NCBI RefSeq assembly: GCF_000211835.1
Contig: NZ_AEGR01000093.1
Location: 62,001-126,000, forward strand
Length of the DNA stretch: 64,000 nt
Reading direction: 5' to 3'
Origin: Hylemonella gracilis ATCC 19624
GTDB taxonomy: Bacteria; Pseudomonadota; Gammaproteobacteria; Burkholderiales; Burkholderiaceae_C
Below the pieces are notes generated by a model. It made no database searches and had not been told where the DNA came from. It worked only from the letters and a program-made list of their open reading frames with translations. Position 1 is the first letter of the stretch. Every line of letters begins with the position of its first letter. Of the stretch, positions 36,401 to 44,094 are shown piece by piece. Position numbers and translations under genes: made by a program.

Positions 36401-36972
36401 ACGTCGGCCGCTGGGTGCTGCAAGGCGTCTGCGCCCACCTCGGCGCCTTGCGCGCGCGAGGCCTGCGCCTGCCCATCGCCGTCAATGTCAGCACGCGCCA
36501 ATTCCACCAGCCCAGCTTCGTGCACGAGGTGCAGGAGGCCTTGCGCGTCCATGGCGCCGCCCCGGGTGACCTGATCATCGAAATCACCGAGAGCATCCTG
36601 ATGGAACAGGTGGAGAACGTGACACGCAAGATGTCGCAGCTCGCCAGTCTGGGTGTGAAGTTCTCGCTGGACGATTTCGGCACCGGGTACTCATCCCTGG
36701 CCTACCTGAAGCGCTTGCCCATCGACGAAATCAAGATCGACCGCAGCTTCGTGCAGGACGCGCCCACCGACCCCAACGACGCGGCCCTGGTTGACGCCAT
36801 CCTGTCGGTGGCGCGCCACCTGCGGCTCAAGGTCGTGGCCGAGGGCGTGGAAACGCGCGCGCAGGCGGACTTTCTCCACGCGCGCGGCCAGATCGTGCAG
36901 CAGGGCTATTTGCACGGTCGCCCCGCGCCTGCGGAGGATGTCCTCGCGATTTGGCAAAAGGCGCAGGCTTAG
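33457..36972 (+). CDS. Membrane PAS-GGDEF-EAL protein, predicted cyclic di-GMP phosphodiesterase
   Basis: The 1,171-residue inner-membrane protein has helices near 32-50, 63-82 and 108-128. A periplasmic sensor region covers about 130-395, and a further helix lies at about 396-420. Two PAS domains (about 445-570 and 575-695) follow, the second with the NPAFEAMSGYTQAEVLG signature. The GGDEF domain is degenerate, NADEF at 788-792, so cyclase activity is unlikely. The EAL domain is intact: EAL at 952-954 in AEALVRWQHP, DDFGTGYSSLAYL, and KIDRSFV. Net activity should be cyclic di-GMP hydrolysis. The ATG at 33457 is preferred, and an ATG at 33406 is possible. Confidence 0.88.
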   Translation: MKADSTPRPSRSASAARPGTRGTLTRSRGTLDVVLIYVVFASLWILLSDRLMGWLVRDPDMLLLASTLKGWLFVAVSATMLHFLLRRRVRGLLAQSASTDAEASRYALLRSMAVFAVLALVVVMFVASTIWQAMREEREQAHAQLRAVVQSKAQELSAWQQQRLADASELANTPYLRARWTAWRERGDAQGLLEMRRFLERSRLAGRFVRADVVDAQGRRWLDSTEAPQRDVQVDLELADAVRLAISQNQPQPAGPWRDVHGQWRLAFVAPLVPANLNDGVRRPAQAALVLHADAQAYLKLALSDWPLLRQGAEAVLLRRDGEPLIFTGDVPAERVAELRKGLSRMPWPRDVAAPVEGLEHHGVPALAVMHRIGDTEWWLLVQQGREEMLHGAAASGAWMALTAVLGLLALAVALYLRHERRRRLHSLRDIEELQRAKQALLESEALYRLLADNSSDVVWLYDLEADHYLYASPAVRLFGYDPAQATSMSFKDVLPAAVEQATLERLRQRIAALQEGDESQRTALGETPVLNGDGVLMPTEVVTTLLTDEKTGRVTRVLGVTRDITQRKKDQDQLIRLSQAIEQSPASVVITNLEGNIEYVNPAFEAMSGYTQAEVLGTNPRLLNSGRTPAEVYDTLWLTIKAGQAWHGELINRAKDGRDYVVSMTIAPVRNAKDEVAHYLAVQLDVTLQRNAEEKARQLAWFHPLTGLPNRHRLLLDLKETLETRAAPRAPDEGPVAEQCALLLLDLDRFQTVNDALGPAAGDQLLRQLSWRFAAALPPEAQLAHLNADEFAVLLQPVRSGDHAGAQGEPAAREAVGAQALRLAQSLHDTLTTPVQLAHGESLAVSCCIGITLLPHRVEVEGLPQSPGGVLEQDSPENVLRRADTALHRAKDSRGREGSAGHTAFFDASMEQVVSRRFLIERDLRRGLAAGELRVYLQPQVDAEGQMVSAEALVRWQHPEQGLVAPGAFIPVAEESELITDVGRWVLQGVCAHLGALRARGLRLPIAVNVSTRQFHQPSFVHEVQEALRVHGAAPGDLIIEITESILMEQVENVTRKMSQLASLGVKFSLDDFGTGYSSLAYLKRLPIDEIKIDRSFVQDAPTDPNDAALVDAILSVARHLRLKVVAEGVETRAQADFLHARGQIVQQGYLHGRPAPAEDVLAIWQKAQA

Positions 36973-37218
36973 GCGGGTGCACGCCCTCGGGCGGGTTCCC
37001 GCAGGCCAATACCGTGTTTTTGCAATATGGGATTTGGCATGCTGCGCAGCAGCAAAAATCCGCCATACGAAAAAATGGCGTTTCTCATTGAAAAATTGAC
37101 CGCCTAAATAGTTGATTTAAAACAGAAAATTAATTCGTCGGCATCCCGGTAAAACAAAGTTGCTGGGCGGTGCTTGTTCGACACTGAAGGCGGTTTTTCA
37201 TCGCATCAAGGAGCAAGC
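36973..37218. other. Intergenic region with palindromes and a possible promoter
   Basis: It contains a perfect 12-base palindrome TGCTGCGCAGCA (37040-37051). A hairpin CGCCAT...ATGGCG (37061-37080) with a short T tail could end the EAL transcript. Further on is a -35-like TTGACC (37096-37101), 16 bases before TAAAAC (37118-37123). The stretch is clearly more AT-rich than its surroundings. AAGGAG precedes the small gene that follows. Confidence 0.4.
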
Positions 37219-37425
37219 ATGTACATCGAATTCGCACTGCACCACTACATCGGAGACAACGGCGACGACGTCCTGAACGAGGCCCGGGCCGCGCTGGGCG
37301 GCGCCGATTACGCCAACTACCTGAACAGCGAGCGCGCGGCCATCGTGGTCAATCCGCACAATTTGGCGCCCGTGGGTGTGAGCTGGACGGATGGCAACGG
37401 CATCCAGAACCGCTTCTTCCGTTGA
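37219..37425 (+). CDS. Small orphan protein, 68 residues
   Basis: I do not recognise this protein. It begins MYIEFALHHYIGDNGDD, has no signal peptide or membrane helix, is mildly acidic, and ends with NGIQNRFFR. The likely start at 37219 has AAGGAG nine bases upstream. An open frame begins 15 codons earlier but lacks a ribosome site. The gene stands alone between a hairpin-rich AT-rich leader and a strong terminator, which argues that it is a real, independently transcribed gene. The Asp/Asn-rich opening does not fit a metal-binding motif I can name. Confidence 0.75.
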   Translation: MYIEFALHHYIGDNGDDVLNEARAALGGADYANYLNSERAAIVVNPHNLAPVGVSWTDGNGIQNRFFR

Positions 37426-37456
37426 GAGTGTTCCCGCTGCCAGGGTTACAAAACCC

Positions 37457-37486
37457 AAGGGTGCCGTTGATCGGCGCCCTTTTTCT
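37457..37486 (+). terminator. Rho-independent terminator after the 68-residue gene
   Basis: AGGGTGCCG (37458-37466) pairs with CGGCGCCCT (37472-37480) with one G-T wobble and a five-base loop. TTTTCTTTC follows. Confidence 0.8.
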
Positions 37487-37610
37487 TTCACTCGCGCGGT
37501 GAGCCGATCCGTTGATCGGCGGCATGGTCGGTCCGGAACAAGGTCGGCTGCGCGCGCGTAAAAAACGGGGCTTAAATGCGATAGCGCCTCAGCGTCCCGG
37601 CGCTCTGGGC

Positions 37611-39050
37611 TCAGAGCGCGAAGATCTTGCCCGGGTTCATGATGTTCTTCGGGTCCAGCGCGCGCTTGATGGTGCGCATCACCTCCACCGCACCGTCGCC
37701 GGTTTCCTCGGGCAGAAAGCCCATCTTGTGCAGACCGATGCCATGCTCGCCCGTGCAGGTGCCGCCCAGGCGCAGCGCGCGGTGCACCAGCTGGTGGTTG
37801 AGTTGTTCGGCGCGCGCGCGTTCGTCCGCGCTGTCTGGGTCGATCAGGTAGCCCATGTGGAAGTTGCCATCGCCCACGTGGCCGACCAGGAAGTAGGGAA
37901 TGCCGCCCGCGTTGGCCTCGTCCACGCTCTCGACCACGGCCGTGGCCAGTTGCGAGATCGGCACACAGGCGTCGGTGGTGATGGCTCGGCAGCCCGGGCG
38001 GGTCTGCAAGCCCGCGAAGTAAGCCGCATGCCGCGCCGTCCACAAGCGCGTGCGTTCCTCGGGCGTCTCGGCCCATTCGAAGGCTTGCCCTCCTTGGTCC
38101 GCGGCCAGGGCCTGCACGGTTTCCGCCTGCTCGCGCACGCTGGCGGGGGAGCCGTGGAACTCCATCAGCAGCATGGCCTCCTCGCGCAGCGTGAGCTTGC
38201 TGTGCTTGTTGACCGCGCGCACGGTGTTGGCGTCCAGCAGCTCCACGCGGGCAATGGGCACCCCGAGCTGGATGATCTCGATGGTGGTGCGCACGGCGGC
38301 GCCGATGTCGGGGAAGGAACAGACCGCCGCGGTGATGGCCTCGGGCAGCGGGTAGACCTTGAGCGTGATCTCGGTGATGACGCCCAGCGTGCCTTCGCTG
38401 CCGACGAACAGGCGCGTCAAGTCGTAACCGGCGCTGCTCTTTTTCGCGCGGCTGCCGGTGCGGATGACTTCGCTGCCCTTGACGGGGTGCGGCGTGACGA
38501 CTTCCAGCGCCAGCACGTTCTCGCGCATGGCGCCGTAGCGCACGGTGTTCGTGCCCGAGGCGCGGGTGGCGCTCATGCCCCCGATGCTCGCGTCCGCGCC
38601 CGGGTCGACCGAGAAGAACAGGCCCAGGTGTTTCAGCTCTTCATTCAGCTGCTTGCGTGTCACGCCGGGCTGCACGGTGACGGTCAGGTCTTCGGGGTGG
38701 ATGGCCAGCACCTGGTTCATGCGACTCACGTCCAGGCTGATACCGCCTTCGATGGCTAGCAGATGGCCCTCGAGCGAGGAACCCACGCCGTAGGGAATCA
38801 CCGGCGTGCCGTGCTCGTTGGCTAGGCGCAGCACCTCGGCCACTTCGCTGGTGCTTTCGGCGTAGACCACGGCCGCTGGCGGCGGCACGGTGGTGAAGGC
38901 GGACTCATCACGTCCATGCTGCTCGCGCACCGCCAGCGCGGTGGAGCAGCGCGCGCCGAAGCGGGCCGAGAGCGCTGCCAGCAGCGCGGCGGGCACGGGT
39001 CGTTGCCGCGCCTGGGGCTGCAGCTGGGCGGATGTCTGTGGTGCGTTCAT
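37611..39050 (-). CDS. FAD-linked oxidase, D-lactate dehydrogenase/GlcD family
   Basis: The 479-residue protein has an N-terminal FAD-binding PCMH domain (about 45-230, with VIPYGVGSSLEGHLLA and DPGADASIGGM). A C-terminal FAD-oxidase domain contains the HVGDGNFHMGYL and TCTGEHGIGLHKMGFL motifs, as in cytochrome-linked D-lactate dehydrogenases and glycolate oxidase subunit GlcD. No GlcE or GlcF gene is adjacent, and length and motifs favour D-2-hydroxyacid (D-lactate) oxidation feeding the respiratory chain. MNAPQTS at 39050 is the likely start. It is monocistronic by context. Confidence 0.87.
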   Translation of the reverse strand: MNAPQTSAQLQPQARQRPVPAALLAALSARFGARCSTALAVREQHGRDESAFTTVPPPAAVVYAESTSEVAEVLRLANEHGTPVIPYGVGSSLEGHLLAIEGGISLDVSRMNQVLAIHPEDLTVTVQPGVTRKQLNEELKHLGLFFSVDPGADASIGGMSATRASGTNTVRYGAMRENVLALEVVTPHPVKGSEVIRTGSRAKKSSAGYDLTRLFVGSEGTLGVITEITLKVYPLPEAITAAVCSFPDIGAAVRTTIEIIQLGVPIARVELLDANTVRAVNKHSKLTLREEAMLLMEFHGSPASVREQAETVQALAADQGGQAFEWAETPEERTRLWTARHAAYFAGLQTRPGCRAITTDACVPISQLATAVVESVDEANAGGIPYFLVGHVGDGNFHMGYLIDPDSADERARAEQLNHQLVHRALRLGGTCTGEHGIGLHKMGFLPEETGDGAVEVMRTIKRALDPKNIMNPGKIFAL

Positions 39051-39188
39051 GGCGGGTCTCCTGAGGGCGCGGTCTGGGCGCAAGCCTGACTGTGAGGCCG
39101 CGAGGCCGCGCGGTCGAATGGCGAGAGGCTGAGGCGAGAGGCGAAATGCTGACGGATGCGCCGATGGCGAGATTGTGACGCCAGCCGT

Positions 39189-40544
39189 CTAGGCCCGGTT
39201 GTCGGCCGCGTCGCCGGCGCCTTCGGCCTGTTCCGTCGCGGGGGGTAGGCGTACCTCCGCGCGCAGGCCGCCGTGCGTGAGATTGCTCAAGCGCACGTCG
39301 CCTCCATGCGCGCGCAGCAGGTTGCGCGCGATGCTCAGGCCCAGGCCGGAGCCGCCCGTGTCCCGGTTGCGCGACATCTCCAGGCGCAGAAAGGGGTCGA
39401 ACACCCGCTCCAGCTGATCCGGCGGAATGCCCGGACCCTCGTCCTCGATGCCGATGACGATCTGCCCGTTCTCTTCGCTCAGCCGGATGCGCGCCTGCTG
39501 GCCATAGCGCACGGCGTTGTCCAGCAGGTTCTGCAAGGCGCGCCGCAGCGCGCGCGGTGCCGCGTGGACCGGCGGCTGAACCTCGCCTTGGCAAACGCAG
39601 TTCTGGCCTGCGTCGCGCATGTCCTCGGCCATGGCCTCGCACAGTGGACCGAGGTTCAGCAACTGGCGCGGTTCGCGCAGGCTGGCGCTCTCGGCGTAGT
39701 CCAGGCCGTCCTGGATCATGGCGCGCATGGCGTCGATGTCGGCCACGAAGCGCTCCCGCTGCTGCGCCGGTGCGTGGTTCTCGGCGCGCAGGCGCAAACG
39801 GGTCAGTGGGGTCTTGAGGTCGTGCGAGATGGCCGCCAGGATCTCCGTGCGCTCGGCCACGTGGCGCTGGATGGCGCGCTGCATCGCGTTGAAGGCGTGG
39901 GCCGCGCGGGCGACTTCCACGGGCCCATTCTCGGGCAGCGGCGGTGCGTGCAGATCTCGGCCCAGTGCCTTGGCCGCGGTGGCCAGGCGCGAGAGCGGGC
40001 GGGTGGTCTGCCGCACCGCCAGCCACGCCACCAGCATCACCGCCAGGCACAGCACGGCCAAGTAGGCAAAGCCCGTCGACAAGGAGGGCAGTGACAGCGG
40101 GCGTTCGCCGAAATGCACCAGCAGCGTCTGCTCCTGGTCGATCGGCAGCGACAGGAAGGGCTGGTCGGGTATCGCGCACAGCGCCACGGCCCCCAAGTTT
40201 TGCCCCGCCTGCGCGTGCAGGCTGTCGGCGAGTTCGGTGGCGTGCGGGTGCGTGCAGCGTGGCGCCGGGGAGGCGCCCTGGATCAGCTCGAAGCCGTAGT
40301 AGCCCCGATCCAGGTTCTTGAGCCAGATGCCGCGTTGATCGGGGGGCAGGCTGCGCAGGAAACGCTGCACGAAGGCGACGTCGGCGCTCATGAAGGCGTA
40401 CATCTGCGCGCGCCCCGCGCGCGCGCTGACGGCCAGCACCGCGATGAAACTGGCCGCTTGAATGAACACGGTGGCCAGCACCAGGATCAGCATCACGCGC
40501 GCGGTGAGCGAGCGCATGGCGCGCGGCAAGGTTGGCTTTTTCAT
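39189..40544 (-). CDS. EnvZ-like sensor histidine kinase
   Basis: The 451-residue inner-membrane kinase has helices at about 13-38 and 158-178 bounding a periplasmic domain of about 120 residues. HAMP follows, then the dimerisation/phospho-acceptor segment AAISHDLKTPLTRL with His241. The ATP-binding domain shows NLLDNAVRYG, DEGPGIP and GGSGLGLSIARN. The ordering matches the EnvZ/OmpR class. Its ATG overlaps the stop of the upstream response regulator (ATGA), so the pair is translationally coupled. Periplasmic cysteines at about residues 97 and 123 could form a disulfide. The signal is unknown. Confidence 0.92.
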   Translation of the reverse strand: MKKPTLPRAMRSLTARVMLILVLATVFIQAASFIAVLAVSARAGRAQMYAFMSADVAFVQRFLRSLPPDQRGIWLKNLDRGYYGFELIQGASPAPRCTHPHATELADSLHAQAGQNLGAVALCAIPDQPFLSLPIDQEQTLLVHFGERPLSLPSLSTGFAYLAVLCLAVMLVAWLAVRQTTRPLSRLATAAKALGRDLHAPPLPENGPVEVARAAHAFNAMQRAIQRHVAERTEILAAISHDLKTPLTRLRLRAENHAPAQQRERFVADIDAMRAMIQDGLDYAESASLREPRQLLNLGPLCEAMAEDMRDAGQNCVCQGEVQPPVHAAPRALRRALQNLLDNAVRYGQQARIRLSEENGQIVIGIEDEGPGIPPDQLERVFDPFLRLEMSRNRDTGGSGLGLSIARNLLRAHGGDVRLSNLTHGGLRAEVRLPPATEQAEGAGDAADNRA

Positions 40545-41284
40545 CGCGCTGCCTGAGCGCAGGACGTGACCGCCATGCAGAACACATACCCCTCGTTGCG
40601 CACCGTCTTGATGTAGGCGGGTTCCCGCGCGTCGTCGCCCAGGCGGCGGCGCAGGCGGCTCACCCGCAGGTCGATGCTGCGGTCATACACCTCGGCATCG
40701 CGCCCCGCGAGCTGGGCCAGCAACTGATCGCGGTTGACGATGCGCTGCGGGTGCCGCAACAGGAAACGCAACAAGGCGTACTCGGCACCCGACAGCGGCG
40801 TGACGGCACCGCGCGCGTCCACCAGGTGCCGCGCCACGGTGTCCAGGCGCCAGGCACCAAAGGCCAGGCAGGGGGTGTCGTCGTCCAGGCCCGCGCTGGT
40901 GGGCAGTGCGTGCGTGCGCCGCAGCACGGCGCGGATGCGCGCCACCAACTCGCGCGGCTCGAAAGGTTTGGGCAGGTAGTCGTCCGCGCCCATTTCCAGG
41001 CCGATGATGCGGTCCACGTTGTCGCCGCGCGCCGTCAGCATGAGCACCGGCACGTGGGCCCATTCGCTGTCGCGCAACCAGCGCAGCAGGCTCAAGCCAT
41101 CCTCGCCCGGCAGCATCAGGTCCAGCACGACCAGGTCCACCGGGGCGGCCCGCAGGGTTGCACGCATCTGACGACCGTCCGCCGCACAGTCCGCGCGCAG
41201 GCCTTGTCCGCCGAGGTACTCGGCCAGCAGCGCGCGGATATCGGGGTCGTCATCGACAACCAGGATGCGGTCGTTGCGTTCCAT
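40541..41284 (-). CDS. OmpR-family response regulator
   Basis: This 247-residue DNA-binding regulator has a receiver domain with acidic residues in VVDDDPD, phospho-acceptor Asp55 in LVVLDLMLPGEDG, and KPFEPREL. It is followed by an OmpR/PhoB winged helix with LSGAEYALLRFLL and the DNA-recognition region around YDRSIDLRVSRLRRRLGDD. The start at 41284 (MERNDRILVV) is family-typical. It pairs with the downstream kinase. It diverges from the DUF2141-ABC operon across a 200-base gap that contains four TGTATC half-sites, its probable operator. Confidence 0.93.
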   Translation of the reverse strand: MERNDRILVVDDDPDIRALLAEYLGGQGLRADCAADGRQMRATLRAAPVDLVVLDLMLPGEDGLSLLRWLRDSEWAHVPVLMLTARGDNVDRIIGLEMGADDYLPKPFEPRELVARIRAVLRRTHALPTSAGLDDDTPCLAFGAWRLDTVARHLVDARGAVTPLSGAEYALLRFLLRHPQRIVNRDQLLAQLAGRDAEVYDRSIDLRVSRLRRRLGDDAREPAYIKTVRNEGYVFCMAVTSCAQAAR

Positions 41285-41360
41285 GCAAGTGAGTCGGATC
41301 GTGTGGCTGTCCTCAAGGACAGCGGGCAGCGGGATTGTCCGCCGGGCGCGGCAGCGGGTT

Positions 41361-41427
41361 TGTATCCCAGTGTATCGACCGGGTCCGCCGACGCGTGCCG
41401 ATACAAAAATCAAGGGCCTGGGATACA
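41361..41427. promoter_or_regulatory. Candidate operator with four TGTATC half-sites
   Basis: TGTATCCCAG (41361-41370) and TGTATCGACC (41371-41380) form a direct repeat with 10-base spacing. On the opposite strand TGTATC occurs at 41405-41400 and 41427-41422, spaced 22 bases. The outer TGTATCCCAG is a perfect inverted repeat of CTGGGATACA at 41418-41427. Helical-turn spacing of direct repeats is typical for OmpR-family regulators. The array is 57 bases before the DUF2141 start. Confidence 0.6.
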
Positions 41428-41484
41428 TCGCCGACAAAGCGGCCCGATGCAATGGCGACTCCTCACCACAAACGGAGTCTGCTC

Positions 41485-41925
41485 ATGCATTCGTACACAA
41501 ACCGCCCGCTGGCCTGCGTGCTGTTGGCCTTGTCGTCCTTCTGCGCCTCGTCCGCCTTACCCGCCTTCGCTGCCGACCTGGTGGTCGAAGTCGAGGGCCT
41601 GCGCGGGACCCAAGGCGTCGTCTCGGTCGGCCTGTTCGACAAGCCGGAGAGCTTTCCCAAGCAGTTCACCAGCGGTCTGCGCACGCCGGCCGACAAGCCC
41701 GTGGTGGAGGTCGTGTTCCGTGACATCCAACCCGGCCGCTACGCGGTCTCGGCCTACCAGGACGAGAACGGCAATCTGGAACTGGACCGGGGGCTCTTCG
41801 GCATTCCCAAGGAGCCCTATGGCTTTAGCCGCGATGCGCGTGGCACCGCCGGCCCGCCCGAGTTCCGCGACGCACGTTTCGACCTGGGCGCCGAAGGCGC
41901 GCGCATCCGCATCAAGCTGCGCTGA
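41485..41925 (+). CDS. DUF2141 secreted protein
   Basis: This 146-residue protein has a clear signal peptide (cleavage about residue 29, PAFA-ADL). The mature DUF2141 domain includes GVVSVGLFD, the GRYAVSAYQDENGNLELD motif and a C-terminal KEPYGFSRDA segment. The family is a small beta-sandwich of unknown function that occurs in envelope proteins. The Asp/Asn/Glu-rich DENGNLELD loop could bind calcium, but that is inference. It is the first gene of the envelope operon that continues with an ABC transporter 8 bases downstream. Confidence 0.85.
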   Translation: MHSYTNRPLACVLLALSSFCASSALPAFAADLVVEVEGLRGTQGVVSVGLFDKPESFPKQFTSGLRTPADKPVVEVVFRDIQPGRYAVSAYQDENGNLELDRGLFGIPKEPYGFSRDARGTAGPPEFRDARFDLGAEGARIRIKLR

Positions 41926-41933
41926 GGCCCGCC

Positions 41934-42701
41934 ATGGACACCTCCGCAACCCCGGCCGCGCCCCGGCCACTCGCGCGCCTGCGCGGTCTGCGCAAGAACT
42001 ACCACCTGGGTGAGGTGCAGGTGCCCGCGCTGCGCGGCATCGACCTTGACATCACGGCCGGCGGCTTCACCGTGATCGCTGGCCCTTCGGGCAGCGGCAA
42101 GAGCACCTTGCTGCACGTCCTAGGCTGCATCGACCGGCCCGACGCCGGACAGGTCGAGATCGATGGCATCACGCCGCGGGAGCTGAACGACGACCAGCTC
42201 AGCGCGTTCCGCGCGCGCCGCATCGGCTTCGTGTTCCAGAACTTCAATCTGCTGCCCGTGCTCAACGCGCTGGAAAACGTGGAGTACCCCATGCGCCTGC
42301 TGGAGCGAGACGGCACGCGGCGGCGCCAGCGCGCGCGCGAACTGCTGGCCGCGGTGGGGCTGCAAGGGATGGAAACGAGGCGGCCCAACCAGCTGTCCGG
42401 CGGGCAGCGCCAGCGCGTGGCGATCGCCCGCGCCCTGGCCAACGCGCCCGGACTGGTGCTGGCCGACGAGCCCACGGCCAACCTGGACCGCCAGACCGGC
42501 GCCGACATCATCGCCTTGATGCGCCGCATCCAGCGCGAGACCGGCGCGAGTTTTGTTTTCTCCTCGCACGATCCGGCCCTGATCCAGGCCGCCGATGTCC
42601 TCGTCCGCATCGCCGACGGCCAGATCGTCCCACCCCTGACCCCGCCCGCGGCGCCGTCCGTACCGACCGCCCAGGAGGAAATCCGCCATGAATCTGTTTG
42701 A
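41934..42701 (+). CDS. ABC transporter ATP-binding protein (LolD/MacB class)
   Basis: The 255-residue ATPase has Walker A GPSGSGKST (50-58), the Q-loop FQNFNLLPVLNALENV, the signature LSGGQRQRVAIARAL, Walker B LVLADEPTANLD, and an H-loop in FSSHDP. The FNLLPVLxALENV stretch and overall length place it with LolD, MacB and FtsE-type mechanotransmission ATPases. These act with FtsX-fold permeases rather than importers. It overlaps the permease gene by 14 bases. It follows a secreted DUF2141 protein and precedes a LolA-like protein, which suggests lipoprotein or envelope-substrate handling. Confidence 0.92.
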   Translation: MDTSATPAAPRPLARLRGLRKNYHLGEVQVPALRGIDLDITAGGFTVIAGPSGSGKSTLLHVLGCIDRPDAGQVEIDGITPRELNDDQLSAFRARRIGFVFQNFNLLPVLNALENVEYPMRLLERDGTRRRQRARELLAAVGLQGMETRRPNQLSGGQRQRVAIARALANAPGLVLADEPTANLDRQTGADIIALMRRIQRETGASFVFSSHDPALIQAADVLVRIADGQIVPPLTPPAAPSVPTAQEEIRHESV

Positions 42702-44094
42702 CCTCGCCTGGCGCAACCTGCTGCGCAATCGCCGCCGCAGCCTGCTCACCTTGGGCGCCCTCGCGGTGAGCGCGATGGCCCTGGTCATCTTTGGCGGCTA
42801 TGTCGCCACCATCATCAGTGCCTTGCAGACGGAAACCGTGCGCGAGACCGGCCACTTGCAGATCATGCGCAAGGGCTTTCTCGATTTCGGCCGAGGCAAC
42901 ACGGCCCGCTACGCCATCCGCGATCACGCGGCGTGGATCGACCGCATCCGCGCGGACGCCGAACTGCAGCCCTTGCTGCGCGTGGTCACGCCCGTGCTGC
43001 AGGTGCAGGGCGTCGCGGGCAATTTCGCGGCCGGCGCGTCCAGCACCTTCGCCGGGACCGGCTGGCTCGCCGCTGATCGCGACGAGATGCTGGCCTGGGC
43101 CGGCGCGGGGCTGCCCCTGCCGCCACGCGCCAATCTCTTGCGCGCTGACCAGCCCCAGGGCGGTGTCATCGGTCTGGGGCTGGCCCAACTCCTGGCCCTG
43201 TGCGAAGCGCTGGAGTTGCGCGATTGTCTGCGTCCGCCCGCGGAGGCTGCGCCCGAAGGCGCGGCCATGGCGGCTGACCTGGGGGCCTTGGTTCAGCAAG
43301 CGGGTGCCGTCGCTCAGGGCCGCGCGCCGGCCAGCGATGCCGTGCCCGGCATCGAGTTGCTGTCGTCCACCAGCGGCGGCGCGCCCAGCGTGGTGCGCAT
43401 GGACATCCTGCGCACCGAGCGCCAGGGCGTGCGCGAGCTGGACGTCTCTTTCGTGGCCATGCCATTTGGCTTGGCCGAGCGTCTGGTGTTCGGCCCGGGC
43501 GGGCATGGGGCCTCGGCCATCGTCGTGCAGCTGGCCGACACCGCGCAAGTCCCGCGCGCGCAGGCCCGCTTGCAGGCTTTGCTGGCCAGTCACCCTGGAG
43601 GTGCGGACTTGGAGGTTCGGCCCTACACCGAGGTGCAACCCCAGTACCTGCAGGTGGTCGGCATGTTCGAGGCAATGTTCCGCTTCGTGGCTCTGCTGAT
43701 GGGTGCGGTCACGCTGTTCTCGGTGGCGAATGCCGTGGGCATGTCGGTCGGCGAGCGGGTTGGCGAAATCGGCACGCTACGTTCCCTGGGCTTTCGGCGT
43801 GGCCATGTGCGCCGCATGTTCATTCTGGAAGGGGTGCTGATTGGCGTGCTGGGGGCCGTGGTCGGCGTGCTGATCGGTGTGGTGTTCAGCGAGTACGTGA
43901 TCAACCGCGCCGGCTGGTCCTGGACGCCGCCCGGCCGGGTGATGCCGGTCCCGGTGGGCGTGGACGTGTTCGGCCATCCAGCCCTGTTCCTGGGCACGGT
44001 GCTGGCGCTGGCCGGTCTCGCGGCCCTGTCATCGCTGCTGCCGGCCAACCGCGCCGCGCGCATGCAAATCGTGGAGGCTTTGCGTCATGTCTGA
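42688..44094 (+). CDS. FtsX-like ABC permease (LolCE/MacB class)
   Basis: The 468-residue permease begins MNLFDLAWRNLLRNRRRSLLT, the LolC/E-type amphipathic entry and first helix (about 18-40). A large periplasmic domain covers about 45-325. Three C-terminal helices follow in the FtsX domain (about 330-352, 383-410, 430-450), with TLRSLGFRRGHVRRMF in the coupling loop. A single permease implies a homodimer, unlike LolCE. The ATG lies inside the ATPase gene and the stop inside the next gene, so expression is tightly coupled. The cargo is unknown. Confidence 0.9.
   Translation: MNLFDLAWRNLLRNRRRSLLTLGALAVSAMALVIFGGYVATIISALQTETVRETGHLQIMRKGFLDFGRGNTARYAIRDHAAWIDRIRADAELQPLLRVVTPVLQVQGVAGNFAAGASSTFAGTGWLAADRDEMLAWAGAGLPLPPRANLLRADQPQGGVIGLGLAQLLALCEALELRDCLRPPAEAAPEGAAMAADLGALVQQAGAVAQGRAPASDAVPGIELLSSTSGGAPSVVRMDILRTERQGVRELDVSFVAMPFGLAERLVFGPGGHGASAIVVQLADTAQVPRAQARLQALLASHPGGADLEVRPYTEVQPQYLQVVGMFEAMFRFVALLMGAVTLFSVANAVGMSVGERVGEIGTLRSLGFRRGHVRRMFILEGVLIGVLGAVVGVLIGVVFSEYVINRAGWSWTPPGRVMPVPVGVDVFGHPALFLGTVLALAGLAALSSLLPANRAARMQIVEALRHV

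Noticed and set aside
39051-39188. Short G/C-rich repeats (GAGGCCGCGAGGCCGCG and GCGAGAGGCTGAGGCGAGAGGCG) between the D-lactate dehydrogenase and the kinase gene
   Set aside because: The units are too short and irregular to call a repeat element and are consistent with local GC bias.
40532-42013. A 493-codon plus-strand frame spanning the response regulator and DUF2141 genes
   Set aside because: It is antisense to the regulator, and its later part is out of frame with the DUF2141 and ATPase genes, which have clear motifs.
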